From: Phytophthora hibernalis
Lineage: Eukaryota > Oomycota > Peronosporomycetes > Peronosporales > Peronosporaceae
Reading direction: 5' to 3'
DNA: 64,000 nucleotides
Assembly (NCBI GenBank): GCA_012656075.1
Contig: JAAKBF010000009.1
Location: forward strand, 248,001-312,000
Of this stretch, positions 10,546-23,600 are shown one piece after another. Every line of letters begins with the position of its first letter. The first letter of the stretch is position 1. The position numbers and the translations under genes are program-made. The notes below the pieces were generated by a model. It saw only the letters and a list, made by a program, of their open reading frames with translations, searched no databases and was not told the origin of the DNA.

Positions 10546-13500
10546 ATGACTGGGAGAGCAGAAGCACGAGAAGGAAGGCATGGTGGCGGACGCGGAAATG
10601 TGTCGCGTCAGTCGCGTCGAGCGCCGGGGTTGCCGCCTGAAGAGCGGAAATCGCTGGATGAAGTCCGCCGTGATGCTCGGAAGGCAAATGCGGCAAAGCG
10701 AAAAGTAGCCTAAGAAGCGAAGGAAGTGGTGGAGGCGTCGGCAGTTCAAGATGAGCCGACTCCGGAAGATGTTGCCCAGGATGCGCACCAAGATCACCTG
10801 GATGATCACACCGGAAAAACTCGGAGGCTACCCGGAACCAGTAATGGGTCCGGATGAGAGGAGTCCGTTCCGGATGAACCCGTACAGGCGTCAGTGGGAG
10901 GCGCCGTGAGAAATGAGGCCCCGGTTGAGGATCGATTATCTGACTCTCTTCAGCCGGATGAAAAAGCTCCGAAGATGAAACGAGAAGATCCACTAATGAC
11001 TGTCCAAGAAGAAGTCGTACTCGATGACACGGAAGAAGTTCCTGCTGCAGCACTGAGTTTGTCCCCACTGCAAGCTGTGGATTTACAGCCAAAGTTGGAA
11101 ATGAAGCCAGAAGTCCCGCAGCAGTTGAAGTCGAAACCGTCATCGAGGGTGTCCATACCCAGCGAAGCCGGAATTGCTGATCATGCGAGTCTCGCCATTG
11201 AATTTATTGTCGCTGGGACCCAGATGAGTGAGTCGCAAGCCAAAGCGTACATGGCAAATCAAGTGAAAAGGTGGGAACAAGTCCGCGAGGATGACGTCCT
11301 CGCTCTCAAGGTCGAGTACGACTCACTCCGGATTTCCAACGATCGTGGACGGCTATGTTAGCCAAATACTTGTACGACAGGGTGAATTCATCCAGTCCGG
11401 AGGGCGCTTGGATTAGTGAGCTTCACTTAGTGCGATCAGATCTGAGCATCGCTCAAGGCCTCACTGCCATTGTGATTCCAGCCAGTATGCTGAACCCGCG
11501 TAAATATGTTGCTCTGACGCAGACATTGCTGTCAGAGTCCGGATTTCGTTTCCGAAACCTGATCTTTGCGTGGTTCTAGTCGGTGACATCACGTGCTGCG
11601 CCGAGTCTTTTGCGTTCAGTCGTGGAAGCCATTCAGCATTTTCAAGCCCTGGAACTTATTGAGTGGCGTGAAGTGGCTGCCGGTGTACCATGTCAAATTG
11701 TGGTAGCAGATCAAACTGCACCAACGGATCAAGTGTCGGCCGAGATTTCGTCAGGTCAGCAGAAGTTGCCAATCTTGGAATACCACGCTGACGATGTGGA
11801 CCTAGACCTACTATTGACGGACTATGAAGCTGGCTTACTGGGTCGAGATTTTATTTTGCGATATAGAGTGTCTGGTTTCCGACGGGCGTGAAGTCCAAGA
11901 GGGTCGTCAGACAGTGAGCCTCGTCCGAAGCATCCGGAGAAGTACCTCCTCGACCACCGTCGACGCCGTCGTTGAGTTCATTGCCTTCGTATCATTCGCA
12001 GGAGGAACTCCGCAGAGCAGTTACACTGAGTGAACGTGCTTCGACGAACCAAGGAATATCGGCCAGAGCTTCGGACTCTGTCTCAAGATTTTTGGGACGG
12101 CCAGCGGATTGGATGAGTTCATGTCGAGTGTCGTACAAGATTCAATATCATCCAGATAGAGCTCGGTGTCTTCGTCTTTATGGTCCGAAGGACAAGGGGC
12201 GATGACGCATATGCCATCGTTTGATTATAGACCCTTAGTGATGACTGTTCAGGCTGAAATTATTCCATCTGGTGGAGGTTTCGGAGTACAAATCACTCGG
12301 ACCCCTTTGCCATTGGAACCAGTGCCGGTGAGCCATGAAAATGTCATGTCAGAATCTGACCACATCACGAGTCGCAGTGAACGTCACTCCGGGATTTCGT
12401 CCGGACGACGTTCTGCATCCACATGTACCAATCCAAGTTTACCGCTAAGCGAAACACGCTCGACTGATCCTGATCAAACTCGTCACCGTTCTTCTGAACA
12501 CCGTGACAACACGTCGGTGAAGTCGTCAATGTCAAGACGCGCGTCGAGCTGCTCCAGTCAATCAGGACGATCAAGTTACTCTGCTTGATCACCGACGTCA
12601 GGGCCTTCTCAAGTCGCGTTGAATGCAAGGCGTCAATCGGAAGCAACTCTGGCGAGAATGAAACTAAAACAAGAGGCTTCGAATTCTCGACTAGGTGAAG
12701 GACTCCAGACGGCATTTAACGCCATCCAAATGATCGCGTCGCAGAATGTCTCCCAGAGTGTGCGCCCAGATGTGAAAGCTGAAAGTCACCCAGTGCCGAC
12801 TGAGTCGGAACAAGTCGACGTTGCTCAGGCACATGCGGAGCAACAGCGACTAATGTCCGAAGCCCTTGAACCAGCCCGCGTGGAAGCTGCATTGATTGAG
12901 TGTCGACGGTTGGAAGAAGAATTTGCGCAGCGATGGCACCAGCAGCGAGCTGAGGATGAAGCGAGTCGGGCAAAAGTGACTGGTCAAACTGGACTAGATC
13001 TGGACGGTCAACTGCATTACCTCCAAGAACCCCCCAGCTTCTTGAGATGGAACGCAGTCGTGAACGAGAAGCCGCTCGGAATATTCAAAAGTTCCAAACC
13101 GCGCAATTGCGTGAGATGCGTGCAACTCGCATATCGGCACCAGCTGCTGAGGTGACACCCAAGCCTGATCCAGTTGTTCATGTCGAACCTGAATCGATGC
13201 AGACTACTCTGTACCCGGTACCAACCAGTGTGTTGAAGAACAACGCCGGTATACCACGCGAAGAAGCCAAGGTAGTCAATGCTGATGATCTCCACGCATC
13301 TCAGGGGGAAATCGCACTCGAATGGAAACTGGGGTACGACCAAAGAAGGCACCAATGTTAGCACTATTCAGCCCTGGACGACTAAGATTAAAGCTGAACC
13401 TCAATCCAGAACAGCCAAGCCCACTCCATCCAAGGTGACCTCTTCAAAGGACGGCAAAGATCCAAAGAAGGAAGACAAGAAGCCGCCGCCGAAAAAGGGA

Positions 13501-14828
13501 CCACCTCCGAAGCCGGCACGTAAAAGTGGCGACCCTTCGGACTCTGTTCCAGACTCGGATGAAAGTGATTCCAGTTCAGATGACTCGGACAGTTCTCTGT
13601 ATGATGTGCCTACAAATGCGATGATGGCTACGACCATGGATGGTGGCGGTTCGACAATGACAATCCACCCATACGTGAGCTCAAGTACACTGGAAGACTT
13701 TGACGAGAAAGCGCAGTTTCCAGAAAGAATGCGCTGGTGGGAGCGATTTCTAACGATGGGAATTCAGGGCGGCTGGACTGACCGGATGAAAGCATACGAG
13801 CTGAGACTGAAGTTGTCACCTGGTGCATGAAACTGGCGCTCACAGTTGCCTAAACATGTGAGCCGAGACTGGGAGAAGCTCTCTAAGGAGTTCAAGGCGA
13901 AATACTGCAATCGAAGGTGTCCAATTCAGAACGATACTACACGATCTCGCAGAAGATAACGGAAATTCCCTAGAGTTTTTCTACCGACTGAATGCAGCAG
14001 CAACTAAAGCAGAAGTGAGATTCAACCGATCGGCTAAGAGCCGTGAACGACATATCAACCGGTTCGTGTGGAAACTCCTCAATTCCAGTGTCAATTCCAG
14101 CCTGAAGTGGCAATTGTTTCACAGCATTGATGATCTGGAAACCGTGCTTCGTCACCAGAGGATGAGTGGCAGGATGAAGATTCAGAGTTCTCGTCGGTTC
14201 AGCGGGATCACAGGGCGGATAACCTCCGACAGGGGAACTTTAACAAGCCTTTGCCATCTGGACGAGCTTAAATTACCCAGAGTGATACTGAACCAGAACA
14301 TAATGAGAAACAAGTGCACTTCGAGGACCAAGAACCAGAAGCGATGCCGTCACCGGCTAGCCAGTGGTGGCTCAAACTTACGTTGCACAAGAACCTCGAG
14401 GGTTTCCTCCAACCCCGACGTGGACGGCTGAAGACCTTGACAAGTCAGTGTACCGGGTAATGGAGAACACTGGTTGGCGTTCGCCACTCCCGAATCAGCA
14501 TCCAGTTTAGCCTAAGCCAAATCCGAGTCCGGGATCCCCGATGCCTCACCACGAAAACCCAGATCGAAACGAGTTTTGTGATAGATGCGGCGAATTTGGA
14601 CACCGATCAGAGAATTGCTGGACAGACATACTGTGTGAGCGCTGTCGCAGACACGGTCACCCAGTACGCGTATACAAGACTCGGCCGTGTAAGAAGTGTG
14701 ATCAATTCCACGATGGACGATATGAAGACTGGAAGGCATATGAAGCGATGAAGAAACTCGCCCGTAAGGGCACACTGAAGGACTTGCCGCCAACCATTCT
14801 GGATCAGCTCATGGCCCATTCTGGATAG
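10546..14828 (+). pseudogene. Element B: decayed Gypsy Gag polyprotein with CCHC cluster
   Basis: A long plus-strand Gag relic starting near ATG 10546. Parts in order: a Gly/Arg-rich N-terminus; an acidic linker (about 10894–11340); a conserved block reading LAKYLYDRVNSSSPEGAW (about 11355); a Ser/Asp-rich tract (13540–13600); and the capsid core with EDFDEKAQFPERMRWWERFL and ELRLKLSPGA (13690–13830). It ends in a cysteine cluster at about 14570–14730, with CDRCGEFGHRSENC, CERCRRHGH and CKKC, which would bind zinc and package RNA. At least eight frame breaks interrupt it. The Gag of the intact-looking element at 20.1–22.6 kb has the same order, so both belong to one oomycete Gypsy lineage. 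Confidence 0.7.
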
Positions 14829-15009
14829 AAGGGTCGTTAAATGAACAAGCCCGCTGGATGGGGATCCAGAACGCGTCGGGATGCAGAAGAAGATCCCAGA
14901 AATATGTGCGTTAGTGTATATTGTATATCGGTTCAGAGCTGAGGACCAAGAACCTTGATAACCAACAATGCATGACATATATGATTCGAGATGAAGATGT
15001 TTCGCTTAC

Positions 15010-15620
15010 GTGGGAGTACCTCATCCAGACCGTTTGGACTCAAAGAAGGTAGTCGAGTATCGATTACAGCCAGGAGAACGAAATGGATGGTGGGTGGATC
15101 ATGACCCAGAGAAGGACACGCATCAAGTTGCTACGGTGCATGGTGCAGTAAATGATGTTCGACTGAAAATTCTGGCCAAATGCAAATTTTGCAAAATTGT
15201 TTGCCAAGCCTCTATTTTCCGGCTATCCACCGGTTGGGAAAAACACAATAACTTTTGCCGACGATTCCGACATAAAAGTCAACAACTTTGTCGGGATTTC
15301 TGCTGAAGTCGACAAAACTCAGCAGCAATGCTACCAGCACACCGCAAGAACGATAAGGGATTCTACCGTCCGAAGAAGGTCGCCTGCACCATCTCCGCAT
15401 CTAGAATCGATTCAAATAGAATTTCTGCGGCTAACACCTCCACCACGTCGTCGTGCAGTACTTCTAGTAGCACCGATCGCAGCATTTGTCTGTGAAGCCA
15501 TTGTTACCGGTGTGGATGCCTTGGGGCGTGCTAGAAAAGGTTCACCAGCACGTTGCCAAATGGCAGACAAACACATTTTTATAGCCTACGTTGCCGCCAA
15601 CCGGTGGAGATGCTCTTAGG
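15010..15620 (+). pseudogene. Element B: truncated protease-proximal region
   Basis: Continues the gag relic. The segment LQPGERNGWWVDHDPEKDTH corresponds to the stretch just before the protease of the element at 22.66 kb (LQPGERRGYWKYYAPDKW). The frame then enters what should be the DTGA active site but degenerates after KILAKCKF. Further fragments up to 15620 are scrambled and no reverse transcriptase is present, so the element is truncated here. Confidence 0.5.
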
Positions 15621-15700
15621 CCGGGAACTGTGAACTTATCGTTCACCGAGAGCATTTTCTCTTACGCTTCCTCAAGGCAAGGTGCTGTGTGACCCCGTCA
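15617..15700 (+). repeat. Inverted copy of the element A leader (5255–5336)
   Basis: Reads GGCCGGGAACTGTGAACTTA and continues through AGGCAAGGTGCTGTGTGACC, the reverse complement of 5255–5336 with small differences. The hairpin-forming GTGTGAC...GTCACAC is conserved in both copies. Confidence 0.5.
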
Positions 15701-16210
15701 CACCCATCGACATCAACAACAACGTCGTCATCAACAGATGAGACCTGATGCCGGTGACACTAGGAAACGAAAGCACGTACGTTTTGAAGCGGATTACTAA
15801 CGGAGGACACCACTAGGAGGGGCCGTGTACGCTTACAGTATAGCTAACTGTTCATGTTTTTACTGTTAGTAATTGTGTAGTAAAAATCATAAACATGTCA
15901 GTGGCCGCAAATCAAGGTAAAATCGAGAAGTTTTGTAGCCTCCCATAATTGCTTTCAGAGACTCGGAACTATGCAAACTGAATAGTTTCCTGCTCGTTCG
16001 TGATAGAAAAATATTCCTGGACTTTTTGGTGGTACGTTGCAAGTGGTTATTAATAATCTGCTCGGCGGCTTTGGACAGCCGCGTTCCTCGCTGCCTGGTA
16101 TTGTTTACCGATTTGAGCATTGGTTACAGGGGTAATCATAAACTCTCATACCTTATATACACTATTACATGAAACTTACTGTAACGTTCATGTTAGTAAG
16201 TGTCAAGTGG
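15701..16210. other. Intergenic AT-rich DNA between element B and the DIRS element
   Basis: No coding frame of interest. There is a short inverted repeat, ACTTACT...AGTAAGT, at about 16173–16200 just outside the DIRS inverted repeat. Confidence 0.3.
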
Positions 16211-16296
16211 GGGCCTTCAGAAGATGACGCAAATCTCAAACAGGGCCGGACACAAATCCTGTAGCAAAATGAAGGGATAGGTGTCGCAAAATCGCT
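16211..16296 (+). repeat. Left inverted repeat of the DIRS-like element
   Basis: Starts GGGCCTTCAGAAGATGACGC and ends GGATAGGTGTCGCAAAATCG. The reverse complement of 33670–33735 matches it at about 62 of 66 positions. The left copy carries a 20-base insertion (about 16255–16274) absent from the right copy. Confidence 0.75.
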
Positions 16297-16527
16297 GAAA
16301 AATGAGAGCCATATACTGCAAAACAGTCAAGCCTAGAGACCACTGGTGACCACTTTGCATCCAATTGACGCACGACCTGCAACGCATGATGGCGTTCTTG
16401 GTACGACGCGTTGAATTCAGCATGACAAGAATCGTACCCACCTTGGTAGAGATATGCTGTCCACGAGTCTGCAATCCGCGAGCATGCAAAAGCGTGAATG
16501 GGGCCGCCCGAGGCTGGCAGACGACGA

Positions 16528-16990
16528 AGGTGCACATCCCGCCAGGTAGAGCACGAAGGGCGAGTAGGAGGCTAGCAACCAACCGTCCTGTCGAGTTTCC
16601 AGCAAAAATGTAGGTGCACATTCCACACAGGTAGAGTGTATTGGGCGAGTAGGGCGGACCAGATGCCCGCCGTTTATCGCTGAACGTCACTGCTGTGTGG
16701 GTTGTGTGTGTTGGCGTCCATCTCCTTCATCGCCCCACCACTCAATCTTTGTATGGGACTTTCTCAGAATAGTTGCTGAAGAAGCGGCTGCGCACAACGT
16801 AGAACTGGTAGAGGGGTAGAGTCATAAGCACCCTACGTAGGGCGTATGGTAAGGTGGGGGCAAATCTCTTGAATTTAGTATGTAACATGCGTTAAGCTGG
16901 TTGTTTAAATTGTACCGCCCCCCCAAACCGGAGGTCAGCGGCCGGTAAATCCGTATGCAACATGCGTTGATTTGATGTTTGAATGGGTAC
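16528..16990. repeat. Two short direct duplications in the DIRS 5' region
   Basis: One pair is GGTGCACATCCCGCCAGGTA and GGTGCACATTCCACACAGGT, about 80 bp apart (16530 and 16611). A second pair, TATGTAACATGCGTTAAGC and TATGCAACATGCGTTGATT, is about 74 bp apart (16878 and 16952). They lie between the left inverted repeat and gag and are untranslated. Confidence 0.45.
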
Positions 16991-17286
16991 ATTTTCTGTA
17001 GCAAATTGAGAGCAATAATGCGATCACCTAGCCCTCCATTTGTCTGAATTTGCGAGTGGGCCGAAATGAAAGCTATGCGTATATCACACAAATATACCGG
17101 TAGCTTGAGCAAAGTGTTGGCTCTGCGAGATATTCGTATGGATATCTGGGTTTCCGGACGGCAAGCCTCTTTTCCAGCTCAAATTCACGTCGCAGGAAGC
17201 GTAAGACTAGATTGTTGGCTGCAGAGCAGGTAGTTTGTCATTTGTGAATACGCTCACGCGCAGATAAGTGAATTCGCGCAGATAAG

Positions 17287-19523
17287 ATGGCTCCCACGAC
17301 CGTTGAAATTGGAGCACTTGCGTTCCTTGATCCCCCGCAAGCGGCAGCTCTGACTGAGTTTCACTACGTGCGAGTGAATCGTGTCAATGGTGACCAGGCG
17401 TATGTTTGCCCAACGGTGTTGACGAGGACCTCACGGACCCTATCGAGATGAATGTCCTCCGCCGACGCCTCGTGTCTAACGACGAGAGCGAGCGGCTTCC
17501 AGGAAGCTTTGATGGCAAACCTGTCCCTTACATACAGCCGAACGGGGTGGACGCAGACACGTGGGTGTATGCCATTGTTATCGCCTATCATATGGAAACA
17601 ACGACGCCTATCTTGCACCTTCGTCATCTTGAGGAGCTACCAGGGTTTCGCTGAGCGATCCGGCAAATGTGCTCAAGGTGGAATGGGTAGACTATGCTCT
17701 TCAAGTTACAGCCGGCACCAACGCCGCCGCGCTCAACACGGAGGAACTTTCTGACAAACTAGCGGCCGTCCGTGCAATTTGCGCCAAGAGTCGGAAAGGG
17801 CTATCTGCAAAAATCGTACAGGAGCTGTCCGTTCCGTTCGATCGTACTGAGCTCGTGCCAGTGATTCATCCTGGTACACTTCGTGTCGTGATTGCATCGC
17901 GTCAACACATCCTGGATTGTGCACTCAAGCGGAAGAACAAGAAGGGAGAGAGTATGTTTGCTTCCCCACCAGAGCCACAATTAACCAAGGTCAATGAGCG
18001 CAAGGCTACTGGGCCGAGGGCCAGTGGCCGGCCGGCAACGCGTCCTAAACTCTTAAGTGATCTATCGGACGACGACTGTGATAGCGATGAGCGCGAGGCG
18101 ATCCTAAGACCAGATACTGTACAAGAAGCCAAGCGGGCGGTCCAGCGTCAGAGCCGCCTGTTGACTCAACCTGATAACGATCTTCTTCCTGAAGTGGATT
18201 TGCGTGCACCCACCGCCAGGACTTTCCGACCTTCCGTAGTCAAGAAGCGGATTCACGATGCAATCGGCCACCCCGATCACCAAGGTAAGGATCCTCAATG
18301 TATTCTTGAATTTGAACAGCGGGTTCGAGAACCCCACCTGTTAGCGACACCATCTGTGCTGCGATGCGCATATGACTTCGGTTTCAAGATCCACGGGCTC
18401 TCGGTTATGCATTTTGTCAGGGTCACTCATCCTCGGATGTTGGACGAACCGGAGTCTACGATGAACATGACAGTTTTTCGCGGCGGAACACCATCCAACC
18501 AGCAAATCGTTCGCCTTCGCTTCCAGAACAGGTGGACGCCCTGGATCACCTGCACGATTTCGCTAGCAGTTTTTATAACGATGCAGCTGTGGCTATGCTA
18601 CACGCCATTCAACGCTTGATCAACTCATTCGCCCGCAGTGGAGAGCCCGATTGCGACACGACCAAGCGGCTTGTCCTGTGGATCAACACCAAGTTATGCA
18701 AGTTTGGTGGTCTCGTGTGGTCTGAGATCCGCGCTGCAAGTCAAGGCGGATTATTCTCTGCAGAACTCGTTACTAACGGAGTTATTGTACGACCAACAGC
18801 AAGCAAAGATTGCCGCGCAAACGGCAAAGCTTGAGTCTAAACCTAATCATCGAGCCTCAGGACAAGCAAGTCGTCGCGAAGGGCATCAAGCCAAGTACGA
18901 AGGTACGCCGAAAGCAATCCTCCGCGAGCTCCCCAATCAGGGTATGCTCCAGATCTGCATGTAGTACTTGTCAAAGGACGGGTGTAACGGCAACGGCGAG
19001 CCGGGGATATGATTCTCTCCCAAGCGTGCCCACATTCGACCTGCAGAGTTGCCAGCCGTTGTCAAGGACTACATTGTCAAGAAGTTCGGCGGCCTCGCTC
19101 CCGAATTTGCCGATTTGTAAAGTAAAGGGGTCTCGACTGCGCAGTTACCGCCCGGCGCAATCTCCTGTTCCAGCTACCGAGTCGTCAGCCGATGGAGTAG
19201 CATCAAAAGCTAGGGTTTCTTCCGCCAACAGTTTGCTTCAGCAGCTGACTGCGGCACATGAGAAATACATGTAGACTTTGCAAAAACTGAGTGCACATTG
19301 TCGAGCCGAGACCGAGAACAATATTTGTGAAAACACAGCTCAATTTAAGCTTACGAAGCAGCTCACGCTGTCAGTGGATGCAGGTGTTGACAGAGCGAAA
19401 GTCCAATTCATGACGGAATTGGCAGTTGCAACTGGCTCGACCGTGCCCGAATTCGTTCGACTCGTCCGTGGTCAGGCTCCAGCTGATCCGCGGCCTAACA
19501 AGGACATGTACGTGTTGCAGTGA
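17287..19523 (+). pseudogene. DIRS-like Gag (ORF1) relic
   Basis: The frame opens with ATG at 17287 (MAPTTVEIGALAFLDPPQ), shifts, and then gives its longest piece at 17669–18619. It has an acidic and charged central region (DLSDDDCDSDEREA) and a conserved-looking segment ILEFEQRVREPHLLATP. Shorter pieces follow up to 19523. Its position ahead of a DIRS-type RT is the basis for calling it Gag; no zinc knuckle is visible, and DIRS Gags often lack one. Sequence just after 19523 (STCQRWNEVV) looks like the beginning of the linker into the RT and is cut by the Gypsy LTR. Confidence 0.5.
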
Positions 19524-19582
19524 CCACCCAATCCGGCCTTGCAGAGCACGTGTCAGCGTTGGAATGAGGTTGTCGCGCACGG

Positions 19583-20129
19583 TGGCGAGGAAGGCATTGC
19601 TAGGATAGGACAACATAAGGCTCAGTCCCGAATTCTCTTTGTGATACGCAAGTGAATTTCCTTCGTTCCAAGAGCCAGCAGCCTCAACCGAGAAGAGCCC
19701 CAGGATAACCGGCCCCGTCGTCCGCTGCTGGATCGGTGTACTCAACCCCCAACATCCCGTGCCCAATAGGAGGGACACGTTAAACGATACCGTCCAGGCG
19801 TTGCTGATATCCCGACGCCGAAGACGAAGAACGCACTGGTCCGATAACGCCTTGCACAACCGAGGAAACGCCGGCCCGATAGCGCCGCACGCCCAAGGTC
19901 AAAGAGGAGAGGGCGTCGTCACGCACGAGTGAGACGTCAGAGCAAGAGCGACGCAGAGCGAGGAGAATCCGCGCTGCGCCTGAGAAGCACGCTTCAAGGT
20001 TCCTAACCAACTTGGATCACACCCCACCCAGAGATACGCTGCTCAAACAACCGGGAATTTGCCCGACGTTAACGCGTAGGGTTTGTGCGAGGACGACTTT
20101 GCAGATTTCTGCTCAGGCGCTACTCCACA
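19583..20129 (+). repeat. 5' LTR of element C
   Basis: 547 bp beginning TGGCGAGGAAGGC and ending GCTACTCCACA, so it has TG...CA ends. The same sequence recurs at 30749–31294. The boundary on the right is fixed by the start of divergence between the two copies (ATGGTGCC here, CTATATCA after the other copy). Confidence 0.9.
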
Positions 20130-22616
20130 ATGGTGCCGCGACCCGGCAGTACTACTCCGAAGGATGGGGTAACGATCAAGAAGGAACCGGAAGCGGAGCT
20201 CCGTCGGTCAGAAAGTCGTCGACGGCAAGTGAGCTCGAGGAGAGACCTGACGCGTCGTGGAGCTCCGAGGGAACCTTCACGACAGGTCATCGTTCCAGCG
20301 ATAAAGAGGAGGCGTTCGAAGAACAGTTCGTCGTTCCCGATGTGGCTTCCCGGAAGCCACCAAGGGTCTTGACTCACGTCGAGACCCCTCCGGTCCGAAG
20401 TCTGTAAAGACCGAAGACCAACAAACCCCTCCGCCAAGTCCAGGCGCAAGAACAAGAAGCCGAAGAAGAAGCTACGCGCGCCAGGTTCGTTGGACGACAT
20501 CCCGCTAAAGCCGGCCGACAAAGACGCGGGACGAGAGTATACGGCCGACGAAGTAGCCTACGGACTGAGTCGCGACGAGTTGTTCAGACAGCTGGAGCGT
20601 CATCCGGTTTTGGACTTCCTCAAGCCGAAGCTAATCGGAGAGTTCCGAGGTCCCTGCCCGATCCCCGTCCTGGAGGATCTCCCAAGCGTACGCCTTGCGG
20701 CGTCGGCGTTTTTCAAGATGCTGCGCGGTACAGGTTTCGTGTTGGGGGCGTTCGAGATGGAGAAGGTATACGACTGGGACTTGCTGTCCTGGAAGGACGC
20801 GATCCACGTACTCATCGACCCCCTGGCGGCGTTGGCCGGGACGGTGGAAGCTCCGTCGCAGAGCCCACTCAAGGACAGCTCGACCTCGACGCAGCCGCAC
20901 CCACCCGCTTCCGTACCGGGCCACAACTCCGACAGTAGCATCGAGTCGCCTAAACGGATGCAGATGCACCAGGACAACCGCCGTGGGTGAAGCGAGCACA
21001 GGCCCTACCAGCTTACCACTTCCCACAGCGGGTGCCTACTTCCACAGAGGCCTTGGCGTCGACGCAACAAGAGACCCCGACCGCGAACGAAGGTGTGATT
21101 CCCAAGTCGCTCGAAGACGCGTTAGTCCGTCTGATGCGATCGACGATGATGCGCACCTCCGTTTCCCGGTACAAGACGCTACGGTGACCGCCCCACTGAA
21201 GACGGCCGAACCAAAGCCTGCGACGACGACCCCTCAAGCGGACATCGATGTGGCCATGGAGTCGGTGAGCTCGCGCGGGTCGACGTACGCCAAGGAGACT
21301 CCATGTGGCCGTGACGAAGACCCAGACGACTTGTTCGACCTAGATAATGATACAACCGGGAACACGGCCGCGATCGCCTTGGCCACGGCCGGGGCTACCA
21401 GCGGAGGAGTGACGCGTGTACGTCTATCCGCGTTCTCGGGACGGAAGGAGTTCCACGGACGCGATGCCAGCGAGGAGAAAGCCCGAGCCTGGCTGAATCG
21501 GGTCAAGTCCGCGTCTAGACGGGATGGGATGACGGGCGATGAAGTGTGTTCCCTGTTCGGAGATCTGATGTTGGGCCCAGCACGCCAATGGTATCTCCAG
21601 CTGAGTCGCAATGTCAAGAAGTCGTGGACAAACCTGACGGATCAGTTCCGTATTCAGTATTGCGGGAAACGAGTGTCGATGACGAGCAGATATTATCACG
21701 CAACCAAGCGCTCCTATGAAACGCTACTTGAATATCTGTATCGGCTGAACGTAGTGGTATGCGAGCCAACGTCCACTACGACGACGGCTCGGTGGAAGAA
21801 AAGAGGGAACATGTCGAACTCTTCATCCATACGCTCGACACGCAAGAACAAGAGCTGGCCTCCCGTCTGACCTTGATGGAGACTCCCGACGTCGAGACGT
21901 TGGAGAAGAGACTACGCGCCCGGCAACGGGGACTAGCTCGTCAAAAGAAGACTCTTTTCGGATCCAACAAGTTCCGTCAGAAAGCACCCCACCGCCACCA
22001 CCGGCTCGCGCGATTCACGCGATTCAGACCGCGACGGACGAATGTGACTCGGGACGCGATAATCAGGATAGCGACGACCAGTTGTACGACCAGGATCGGG
22101 ATGCCGAAGAACGAGCTCAACTGCTGACGACCGGCCAAGCGCCCTCGGGCGAAAACACGCGTCGCAGCCCCGTCGCAAACGACTCAAGACTGGACCGACC
22201 CAAATGTCGTCAATGTGGTTCACGCCGTCATACAGAGGAATACTGTTGGGCACTACTGACTTGCCAGAAATGTGGAGGACATCGCCCGTCTGATCGTTGC
22301 CTACGGACCTGCAAGACTTGCGGGGAAGTCCATGAAGCGGGAAGTGACCGTTGGAAGAGTTCTTCAACCAACTTCGTCAGTGGTACAGTCCGCAGAAACA
22401 CGCTGGGATGCTGCCGCCGCAGGCCGAAAGATGTTAAACTAGATCGCTTACTGGTTGGAAAGCCAGTACGAGACGAGCAATCCATTTCCGGTTATGCATA
22501 TGTGGCCCAGAGGCCACCCGAGGGAGTCAAGGAAAACCTGACTACCCCGGTCGAAAATACATGTGAGCCCAACCGGGAACCCGCCTCGTATGAACGTGCT
22601 CCCGGGTGTTAAATAT
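20130..22616 (+). pseudogene. Element C Gag
   Basis: Structural polyprotein of the Gypsy element. ATG at 20130 directly follows the LTR (MVPRPGSTTPKDGV). It continues through an Arg-rich N-terminus and a conserved region from about 20490 (REYTADEVAYGLSRDELFRQ). The capsid core lies at 21420–21750 (FHGRDASEEKARAWLNRVKS, ARQWYLQLSRNVKKSW), followed by a helical segment and a cysteine-rich nucleocapsid at 22200–22330 (CRQCGSRRHTEEYC, CQKCGGH, CKTCGEVH). The frame changes at least five times. Some of these could be base-calling errors in homopolymers, given the pattern in neighbouring host genes, so coding status is uncertain. Confidence 0.8.
20131..20146 (+). promoter_or_regulatory. Putative primer-binding site overlapping the Gag start
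   Basis: TGGTGCCGCGACCCGG begins one base after the LTR. A PBS normally starts TGG because tRNAs end CCA; the complement, CCGGGTCGCGGCACCA, looks like the 3' end of a tRNA. The ATG of gag (20130–20132) overlaps its first bases, so the messenger would have no leader between LTR and Gag. Which tRNA primes is not determined. Confidence 0.5.
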
Positions 22617-22657
22617 TTGACGCCCGGACGACTATGAGAGGGAACTCCGTTGGACGT

Positions 22658-23600
22658 GATTGACTTGCAGCCAGGAGAACGGCGCGGATACTGGAAATAT
22701 TACGCGCCGGACAAGTGGTACCGACAAGTCAAGATTAATGGAAGTTAAACAACCGCCGTGCGACTCTGTTGCTCGATACTGGTGCCGAGGTGTCCATCAT
22801 AGACACCACCTTTGCTCGTGAGGTAGGCTGCCAGATCGACACGGGCGTGACGCAGAACTGCGTCGGGATCCGGGACGAGACGTATTACACGGTGGGAAGA
22901 ACGCGGATCAAAGTGACCTTAGGCGGAAATCTGGTGTACTTCTTGAACATATGGGTCGTAGAGCTTGTCGGTCAAGATGCGATATTGGGAATGAACTTCA
23001 TGGTGCCAGCAGGGGTCCGCATCGACACGGCGGACGGCACAGCGTGCCTAACCGACGAAGTGAGGATCCAGATGATCGGGAGAAGACCGTTGTATGGCGC
23101 GAAGATGCACCCGGTCACGGTGAAAATTGGGGACTCCTTGAGTATCGAACCTAAAAGATCGCACGATGTCCCACTCCGACCGGATAAGAACACACCGAAG
23201 CTCTGGGTCACCAGAGGAGACTTGTGGGTAACCTCCGACGTTAAAGGGAAGATTGGGCGGCGTACGTACTTGCGGATAACCAATATCGCCGATAAGACGG
23301 TCTTAATTGACGCACTCATAACTCTAGTCTGGTGGACGGCCGACGACGCTCTGCCGCGAGAATTCGGTTTCGTCCAGGCAAACTCGCGACGGTACAACGA
23401 ATGGCAGAGCCTCGCGTACGGTGCCACCTGCGATGCAGACGACCACTGGTCCGACGAAAGCAGCGATGGACTCGGTGGGCCTTTGGTGGAACACCCAAAT
23501 TACGAGACTCCCAAAGGAATGCTGCATCGAGAAGAAGACCCGCCGTCAGGTCAGGGAGGGAACAGAATCGGCCGCCCAAGGTGATGGTGACACTCATCAC
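22658..23600 (+). pseudogene. Element C protease region
   Basis: Aspartic protease that would process the Gag–Pol polyprotein. The entry segment reads LQPGERRGYWKYYAPDKW; after a stop near 22746 comes the active site LLLDTGAEVSIIDTTFAREV (about 22766–22825). The C-terminal strand follows as DAILGMNFMVPAGVR (about 22974–23020). A stretch of variable linker with an acidic tail runs on to the RT. The DTGA catalytic motif is intact. The frame is open over 22769–23584. Confidence 0.8.

Noticed and set aside
13279..13640. Ser/Asp-rich stretch as a host acidic transcription factor
   Set aside because: It is a linker within the Gypsy Gag relic, followed directly by the Gag capsid core.
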